A stretch of DNA of 64,000 nucleotides from the IMG/VR virus record IMGVR_UViG_3300022751_000016, positions 78,451 to 142,450 of that record; one strand, written 5' to 3'. Shown here in pieces: positions 61,601 through 64,000 of this stretch. A program made the position numbers and the translations under genes. The notes under the pieces are model-generated. The model ran no database searches. It was not told where the DNA came from and worked only from the letters and a program-made list of their open reading frames with translations. Numbering within the stretch: position 1 is the stretch's first letter; every line of letters starts with the position of its first letter. The stretch is from a virus.

Positions 61601-62241
61601 GATAATAGTAATTTTTCAACATCTATACAAGTTGGATTTCTTAAATCTTCTCCGCATATTATTTCTCCTGTGTATTTATAATAATCAATATCATCAACAT
61701 TAAGATATCTGTCTGGATTTCTATTATCTGCCCAATATAAAACAGTTCCTAACTTTTCTGTTTTTATTTCTATATTGCGAATTGGAAAATTTATATTTAA
61801 ATTCAGGTCTCCATTACAGTTGTCATTAAGCATCTCTACATATGTGTGAGAAGGGACTTGTGTTTGATTTTCTAAAGGTTCTGAAAGTATTTTAAAATAA
61901 TTACAATCTTCACATTCTATTTCTGCGTCAGAGGTAGACTGTAAATTTTGAATATTTGAAACATATCCTATTGAAGAATAGCTAGATGTTGGGTTAGTAA
62001 GTATAAAATATGTCCTGTCGGAGTTTATATCACTTCTATAACCTAAAACCTTATATCCTTCTGGAAATCTTACTGTAAGTAAATTTGAAGGTTCGTTTAT
62101 TAAGTTAATTCTGTCACCTAAAAAATCTTCTGTATTACCATTAAGCATGAAAGAATATACCTTTTCATCTAAAAGATGTTCGGATATCTCTCTATTCATA
62201 CCCATTTTAGGTATATTGTTAGTTATTTGCTCTTTAGCCAT
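55603..62241 (-). CDS. Tail muzzle/stabilization protein with PKD-like and vWA domains
   Basis: The N-terminus has the family signature (KMGMNREISEHLL followed by NGNTEDFLG and LINEPSNLL), recognised from crAss-like tail proteins. The 1700-residue body is beta-rich. At about 1755-1812 come two Cys-containing repeats (CPDGYTY and CPDGYIY). Two PKD-like domains follow (about 1813-1989). The last 223 residues (1990-2212) are a von Willebrand A domain with a MIDAS site: DYTGS at 2001-2005, Thr2113 in GGDTPEP, Asp2146 in IIATDAE. vWA and PKD domains bind ligands on the cell surface, so this looks like a host-adhesion extension. Confidence 0.8.
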   Translation of the reverse strand: MAKEQITNNIPKMGMNREISEHLLDEKVYSFMLNGNTEDFLGDRINLINEPSNLLTVRFPEGYKVLGYRSDINSDRTYFILTNPTSSYSSIGYVSNIQNLQSTSDAEIECEDCNYFKILSEPLENQTQVPSHTYVEMLNDNCNGDLNLNINFPIRNIEIKTEKLGTVLYWADNRNPDRYLNVDDIDYYKYTGEIICGEDLRNPTCIDVEKLLLSPNYTIPKLEPETLQIGGNLKQGTYSFSIAYCDIAGNEITQYSTPTNPISIFDENNNILTQQELNQLTSFAIKIKVLDLDVRFKYYKVIVIERVNLANTESYYVEGIHPTTDDTILYTTSASIGQNNLNSDIVSPKPRTTIDNLLAVKTKFEKSRGVVSSNNYLFRYGLTAKKQDNLQPVVNLMGAFLQWQSSVANENLYKSAIATSKYKGNMRDEVQPYAIRFLYKDGGYSSNFPLVSRPALSTDLEDLTYIESGETKTDDTNLKSIWENSPNCSQSDRKYRWQVYNTATQDKVCTDFTEGGTIITESTERSCIIEPVYTIPQNSYVLSLDDNYTNLKSYINDNLEEVTDPNSDKYLAEVANALSSEYIADNCTPLFEGECDNPVLISSNNSIGTVINENSIYTEKSQSEYIPTLAPDNCVLYRTEVNSDGRLVNKRDTSFEEQYMDCDNFPFPNQYQKAYFRASIPVNENCIYAQVVPNGLDPASPPQPYFNNYYGGITIAELLTPKISVAATDFQTNLHKGAVWFKIERNNREKLVFEITKTSTCADDIDDIPAMNKLRYTFYSSCSSTSPIVSTSIQTSKVIDSTVGELLIMEDLAGFPSSSFYVAIDVPLIQRQNCADNTVYRTAPPCGCFSVATRDIEFSQVVVDFEGITIDKRQVYVANCDYLLPEVNDCDPIPYASGKSAYWESLATYPDNAELYDSSKLKIQSPDLVNLTSSQRTDFENYFVQTKNGINYTLKEDTNLQCKPIRHFKFPDNKVSPFMNFQNTVNFSEALIFPLGVHLSNNIVNTFLDIAVRNSLISQEKRNTITGFEILKGDNSVNKSIITNALGYDMYKYTEKNKDVFYANYPHNDLGRDLLHTENNNLIEHPNGGNSNSKFSLISPELIYSKPALPTEMVLSGYQLGNSRGYFQDVEEHSRWVILSNNAKRTATTLATIEAVLEAVIKSSELIAQTWFVAGLSSGASLGSVGAGIAAAGYGVSSVMRIGKYRLQWLTTIRDLGSPEIFASVFASEGYHNKFLRNQDEENYVRALSVKKYLREGNFIFTDEHSGEPISINNFSRENSVFTSLGNYEFEYNDTYKFYDNNTTNSESGSRTIASQNGCDNTEVIRNAGSPYFTLKNYLPSQYGTIDSIQWLTTNYFSDLSTDNSCEVIYGGTVFISRFTYKRKIQLFNKTAFGLPDKLPFKYSNYQNIAKAKYYVDYENGGGDNLSSALFPDIDSNYELDCFNRGQFYIKKPSKFYLYYYGIANYLVESEINCNFRYGLTQPKDQFYPQSGDLLNWVQEKNVSIKEPNTFYYNNVYSLPVYKSPYTILDRTYSKEVWDKKDDSENGVIYSLPDNSENDLVDPWLIYRPLDRYEFPKKYGKLISLRDLESAQILGRFENQQVLFNAVDNLANELSPSLVEIGTGGIFTKRPIDFKATDLGFAGTQHTDMSSTPYGHFTVDAKRGKIFQLDQNGRDLQPISDVIGGRDSGLKNWFREQLPFKILRTFPDIDIDNKFKGIGISMGWDARFDRVFITKKDYIVKNTDCLKYSEEDGFYTDCGEEGVTCPDGYTYNGITNMCERTVLTPPLCPDGYIYDSEAQTCTLTTVTEAECTCTADVTTPSQIVCSGAETGIELTSTSTGVSFNWTAVQDGVTGATSGSGMSINQTLIGRGTVVYTVTPFEIESGCEGTPTNVVVTVNETPNLVVTPTSLTIESGSAAIIELTSEQTGTTFSWTVNNSGTTGAVSGTGSTINQVITGEGTSTYIITPTLGDCMGEPVNVVVKVESTFIPCNAGMDVAFLMDYTGSMGTTINSLKTNISTIVAKIVEKSEGDYRLSLTLFDENTDAIPSNYGASGGYTSLPSDQKHIYKSTIGNELYKYITTVEKFDLNNELSFGGQLDVLNTSFFPLGSGGDTPEPATYGLTRVVDFDIAGAFRPTVSKLVIIATDAETNESVTGEIAAITQSCIDKGIKVMLLNVNSTTKPILQNLATVTGGVIANGGVTQIITALDEICE

Positions 62242-63110
62242 TAAATTTTAGGTAATTTGAATCTATTAAAATTTATTCTATTTTGTAATCTGGCTTTCCC
62301 TTTCCAACTTCCATCGGCTATTGTTTTGAATTTAGAAGCGGTCATGGCTAGTGAAAAATAATTATCTGCTTCTGCTTTATAGAAAGATAATAATTGTGCT
62401 GTAGCTCCTGGATTACGTCCATTACCTATCCACCCTAGAATCAGTTTGTATTTTACAAAATTTTCAAGGTATTGTTCTAAACTTAATATTTCAGGAATTA
62501 ATATCTCTCCGTCCTCATCTTCATCCAATCCGTAATACTGTAAGTAGACAAGTCCTGAATTGAAGTTAGTCTGTAAAGTATTTCCTGTAATGGATATTTC
62601 ATAGCAGTTTTTATCTCTAATATTCTTAGAAATATTTAAACAATCTGCTGATATACTATCTCTCTTCATACCTTTAACCACTTTAAGCCATTGAGCATTA
62701 TAACACACTCTTGCAGTTCCTGTTTTTAAAGTCACTATTTCCTCTATAATTTTTGCATTGCAACTCTTAACATATTCTAAACTAACGTCGTTAAAATAAG
62801 CTCCATGTTCTATTCTTTTTCTGCTGTAATATGAACCTCTGTATTCTTCATCAGAGCATCCTTCTAAAACTCTTCCAAAAGGCTCTACTTTTAAAGCTAA
62901 TTTAAGATTTTTAAAATTGTTTTCAAAAGTATATTGGGAATTTTTAATGTCAACAACTTTTTCGTGAACGGTTAGAATATTATTACCAAATCTCTTTAAT
63001 TCATTTGTTACCCATCTCAATATCGAACCTGTGTCTATATCCCCACTTTCTGCATATGTAGAAAAATCATTTTCAATCTCTGATATAAATTCACTAAGCC
63101 TTGTTGCCAT
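62241..63110 (-). CDS. Tail ring/adaptor protein (P22 gp4-like)
   Basis: The 289-residue protein has the layout of crAss-like P22 gp4-type ring proteins: an N-terminal helical half with a long loop, a beta-like central part and a C-terminal helix (LEQYLENFVKYKLILGW). Position directly before the muzzle gene, with a one-base overlap, agrees. It is expected to join head and tail. Confidence 0.6.
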   Translation of the reverse strand: MATRLSEFISEIENDFSTYAESGDIDTGSILRWVTNELKRFGNNILTVHEKVVDIKNSQYTFENNFKNLKLALKVEPFGRVLEGCSDEEYRGSYYSRKRIEHGAYFNDVSLEYVKSCNAKIIEEIVTLKTGTARVCYNAQWLKVVKGMKRDSISADCLNISKNIRDKNCYEISITGNTLQTNFNSGLVYLQYYGLDEDEDGEILIPEILSLEQYLENFVKYKLILGWIGNGRNPGATAQLLSFYKAEADNYFSLAMTASKFKTIADGSWKGKARLQNRINFNRFKLPKI

Positions 63111-63594
63111 TTTTTCTATTGTTAATTTGTCTAGTTTCCAAACTAGCTTTTTTTAATTTTTTTACCGCCGAATAAAATAATTTATATTTTTTCCCCGCTT
63201 TTATTTGGTTTCTAATTTTTAGAACTAAAAAATAATTAAATGTCTTATTCATAGTCCAATTTTTAAAAGTTGTGTTAGACACATCTCCAAAAAAATAAGG
63301 ATAGTATCTTTTAGCAGGAATAAAGCTCTTTAAACTGGAATCATACATATTATATCTAACTGTTTTTTTTAGTGTCTCAAACACTGCAAAATAGCCTAAA
63401 TTTTCTATAAACACTCCTCCTTCTGACTCAACAATTAATTCATGTAAAGCTAACATTAGCCCACCAACAGCTTTTTCGAAATGTTCAAATTGATAAATTC
63501 CTTTTGCTGTCTTTTTTCTATTCTTCTTATAGTAGTCATAGAATTCTCTATCTTTTAAAGATATACTGTCTATTATTTGTTTATCTCCCCTCAA
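63094..63594 (-). CDS. HU/IHF-like protein with basic tail
   Basis: Residues about 45-105 follow the HU/IHF pattern: a helix ALHELIVE, then GGVFIENLGYFAVFET (the conserved G-F-G-x-F strand in altered form) and a strand region with VRYN, LKSFIPAKR. The C-terminal 50 residues are strongly basic. IHF-like genes are conserved in crAss-like late regions. It probably binds and bends DNA for packaging or transcription. Confidence 0.5.
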   Translation of the reverse strand: MRGDKQIIDSISLKDREFYDYYKKNRKKTAKGIYQFEHFEKAVGGLMLALHELIVESEGGVFIENLGYFAVFETLKKTVRYNMYDSSLKSFIPAKRYYPYFFGDVSNTTFKNWTMNKTFNYFLVLKIRNQIKAGKKYKLFYSAVKKLKKASLETRQINNRKNGNKA

Positions 63595-63997
63595 TAGTGT
63601 TTGGATTTATATCTGGTTGTATTTGTTTGTATGAACCTAGTAGTGTATTTAAACCTTCTTTAAAAACTGCTTCTGCTAATTTATCAGGTACAATAAATTC
63701 ATATTCCCATCCTGATTTACAAGATTCTTCTTCGCATGTTGTTACAGATTCCGTATTCATGGTTATCAGCCTTATATTCACCGCATAAATTTCATGGTCA
63801 GGAATATATAGGTAACCTTCTTGGTCTATATAAGCCGAAACTTCTGTTTTTAGTTTGTATTTTCTTTTTTTGTCGCGGCGATATTTTTCTAAAGATGTTA
63901 CTATTAATCTGAATTCATCATCCACACTCGTAACCTCTTTAATGGAAGACCCTAATCTACTATAAATTAATTCAGGAAGTTTCTTTTTACTTTTCAT
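63581..63997 (-). CDS. Small late protein of unknown function (138 aa)
   Basis: The basic N-terminal 50 residues are followed by a beta-rich part. The ATG at 63,997 overlaps a TAA of an upstream gene that lies beyond the window edge (TAATG). In related phages this place is taken by small head-tail connector proteins, but the sequence itself has no recognised family. Confidence 0.5.
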   Translation of the reverse strand: MKSKKKLPELIYSRLGSSIKEVTSVDDEFRLIVTSLEKYRRDKKRKYKLKTEVSAYIDQEGYLYIPDHEIYAVNIRLITMNTESVTTCEEESCKSGWEYEFIVPDKLAEAVFKEGLNTLLGSYKQIQPDINPNTIEGR

Positions 63998-64000
63998 TAA

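Noticed and set aside
34058-63788. Many plus-strand frames of 60-145 codons across the virion region
   Set aside because: They are antisense to the giant genes, have Ser/Leu/Phe-rich composition and no start context or promoters.
1-64000. Stop-codon reassignment known in some crAss-like phages
   Set aside because: Long genes are open under the standard code and genes end with TAA, TAG and TGA, so no reassignment is needed.
1-64000. tRNA genes, CRISPR arrays, integrase or attachment sites
   Set aside because: No cloverleaf-like sequences with TTCGA loops, no regular spaced repeats and no recombinase gene were seen by reading.

Overview
The window looks like part of the genome of a crAss-like bacteriophage (order Crassvirales) infecting a host of the phylum Bacteroidota. 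Evidence: AT-rich, tightly packed DNA in which most neighbouring genes overlap by 1-30 bases; a block of many small genes on the plus strand and a block of very large virion genes on the minus strand; a tail protein whose N-terminus matches the crAss-like muzzle/stabilization family; very large core-type virion proteins (957, 1648, 665 and 2042 residues); and promoters of the Bacteroidota type (TTTG, 19-20 bases, TAnnTTTG). Both ends of the sequence are internal to the genome. No portal, major capsid or terminase gene is in view; these would be expected beyond the right end.

Layout. Bases 1-26,200 (plus strand) carry replication and takeover genes: a GIY-YIG endonuclease, a possible GHKL ATPase, a MazG-like pyrophosphohydrolase, an adenine methyltransferase, a winged-helix-like protein and DnaB-type helicase (5.2-6.9 kb), a run of small unknown proteins (7-14 kb), family A DNA polymerase (14.3-16.3 kb), a LAGLIDADG endonuclease, more small proteins, a BT4734-like primase (20.9 kb), a metallophosphoesterase (23.8 kb) and remnants of an HNH endonuclease (25.3 kb). 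A terminator hairpin at 26.2 kb separates the two converging halves.

Bases 26,241-33,381 (minus strand) hold two operons, each with a recognisable promoter and terminator or hairpin. The first (33,381 to 29,170) encodes a Nampt-like and a Prs-like enzyme, with a HAD phosphatase, a nucleoside deoxyribosyltransferase-like protein and an AP2/HNH homing endonuclease between them. The Nampt plus Prs pair is the composition of the NARP1 NAD+ reconstitution pathway that phages use against NAD-depleting defences. The second (29,100 to 26,241) encodes a SLOG-fold protein and small proteins, one of them interrupted by an in-frame stop.

Bases 33,490-63,997 (minus strand) are the late region, read right to left: a small unknown protein, an HU/IHF-like protein, a P22 gp4-like tail ring protein, a 2212-residue tail muzzle protein ending in PKD-like and von Willebrand A domains, a Cys-rich tail protein, a lytic transglycosylase, a QEGG-motif virion protein, an inserted GIY-YIG endonuclease, then four very large proteins likely carried in the virion. 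The last of these has GNAT acetyltransferase-like and zincin-like domains.

The most interesting points are the NAD+ salvage cassette with neighbouring nucleotide-binding folds, the adhesin-like domains on the tail protein, the N-terminal segment shared by two cargo proteins, and a duplicated 42-base promoter-like element followed by a structured leader in front of two homing endonuclease loci. Names rest on motif reading only; no database search was possible.
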